A stretch of 5,891 nucleotides of DNA from NCBI GenBank assembly GCA_029335925.2, contig JARJMX020000138.1, positions 1 to 5,891 of the forward strand, in the 5' to 3' direction. The translations under genes were made by a program, and so were the position numbers. Of this stretch, positions 5,656 through 5,891 are shown piece by piece (position 1 is the first letter of the stretch; every line of letters starts with the position of its first letter). This stretch comes from Gammaproteobacteria bacterium. GTDB lineage: Bacteria > Pseudomonadota > Gammaproteobacteria > Halothiobacillales > Halothiobacillaceae. The notes below the pieces were generated by a model. That model was not told where the DNA came from. It ran no database searches and was given only the letters and a program-made list of their open reading frames with translations.

Positions 5656-5891
5656 ATCTCCACCTTGCAGCCTGGGGGCACCTGCCATTGGGTCGGTCTT
5701 GAGAGGGCCCTTGCTTGCAGGTTAGCTTCGAAAGAGCACACCAGCCTGAGCCAACGCAACCCTGGCTACGATTCCTCCTTGCGCAAGGCAGGCCAATCCA
5801 CCCCAAAACGCCGACCAGGCATCCATTCTGTAATGTTCGCGGCCCTGTGCCCGAAGGTTGGTTATCCTGCATCCCGCTCGCCTCTTTCTTC
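5656..5891. other. fumC upstream region, no supported gene
   Basis: This region holds the fumC ribosome binding site (5658-5666 on the minus strand) and presumably its promoter, though I cannot pick convincing -35 and -10 boxes. A 12-base perfect palindrome CCTTGCGCAAGG lies at 5777-5788, about 120 bases before the fumC start; it could be an operator but is of a size expected by chance about once in this window. On the minus strand one frame is open from the window edge to TAA at 5722-5724. From an internal ATG it would give a hydrophobic 34-residue peptide (MDAWSAFWGGLACLAQGGIV at its start). It lacks a ribosome binding site, and the upstream part uses rare codons (AGG, AGA, ATA), so I do not call it a gene. 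Confidence 0.4.

Noticed and set aside
5636..5872. Minus-strand open frame of 78 codons upstream of fumC
   Set aside because: It overlaps the fumC start in another frame, is rich in R, G, C and Q without a motif, and has no convincing ribosome binding site.
1..5891. Mobile element, CRISPR array, tRNA or defence system
   Set aside because: No transposase, integrase, terminal inverted repeats, spaced direct repeats or cloverleaf were found. The window is nearly filled by six recognised housekeeping or lipid A genes.

Overview
The window reads as chromosomal DNA from a GC-rich Gram-negative bacterium. Three of its enzymes (LpxH, LpxB and a GnnA/GnnB pair) belong to lipid A synthesis. The pair gnnA-gnnB next to lpxB is the arrangement described in Acidithiobacillus ferrooxidans, so an Acidithiobacillus-like or related gammaproteobacterial host is the best guess. 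I cannot name a species from sequence alone. No mobile element, CRISPR array, tRNA or rRNA was seen.

Layout: (1) Positions 1-313 (+) hold the 3' end of lpxH. (2) Positions 291-905 (-) hold rnhB (RNase HII), convergent with lpxH and overlapping its end by 23 bases. Codon 84 of rnhB is an in-frame TAG, yet the sequence on both sides is an excellent RNase HII and all four catalytic acidic positions are present. (3) Positions 906-1006 are a divergent intergenic region with a consensus TATAAT facing right. (4) Positions 1007-4213 (+) are a compact operon gnnA-gnnB-lpxB, with lpxB probably starting inside the end of gnnB. (5) Positions 4255-5655 (-) hold fumC, a class II fumarase, convergent with lpxB. 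(6) Positions 5656-5891 are the fumC upstream region, with no gene I can support.

How the genes work together: by family knowledge, GnnA oxidises the 3-OH of UDP-GlcNAc and GnnB transaminates the ketone, giving UDP-GlcNAc3N. This leads to lipid A whose 3-position acyl chains are amide-linked instead of ester-linked. LpxH makes lipid X (2,3-diacyl-GlcN-1-phosphate) from the UDP-diacyl sugar, and LpxB joins lipid X to a second UDP-diacyl sugar to make the disaccharide. Two successive lipid A steps and the amino-sugar branch are therefore clustered, while lpxA, lpxC and lpxD are not in the window. rnhB and fumC are housekeeping genes that happen to be neighbours.

The points most worth a second look are the amber codon inside an otherwise intact rnhB, and a cysteine in FumC where class II fumarases have their catalytic serine (GCSIMPGKVNP instead of GSSxMPxKxNP). 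Next come the amide-lipid-A operon away from lpxA, and perfect inverted repeats inside gnnB and lpxB. I found no clear evidence of an undescribed multi-gene system here.
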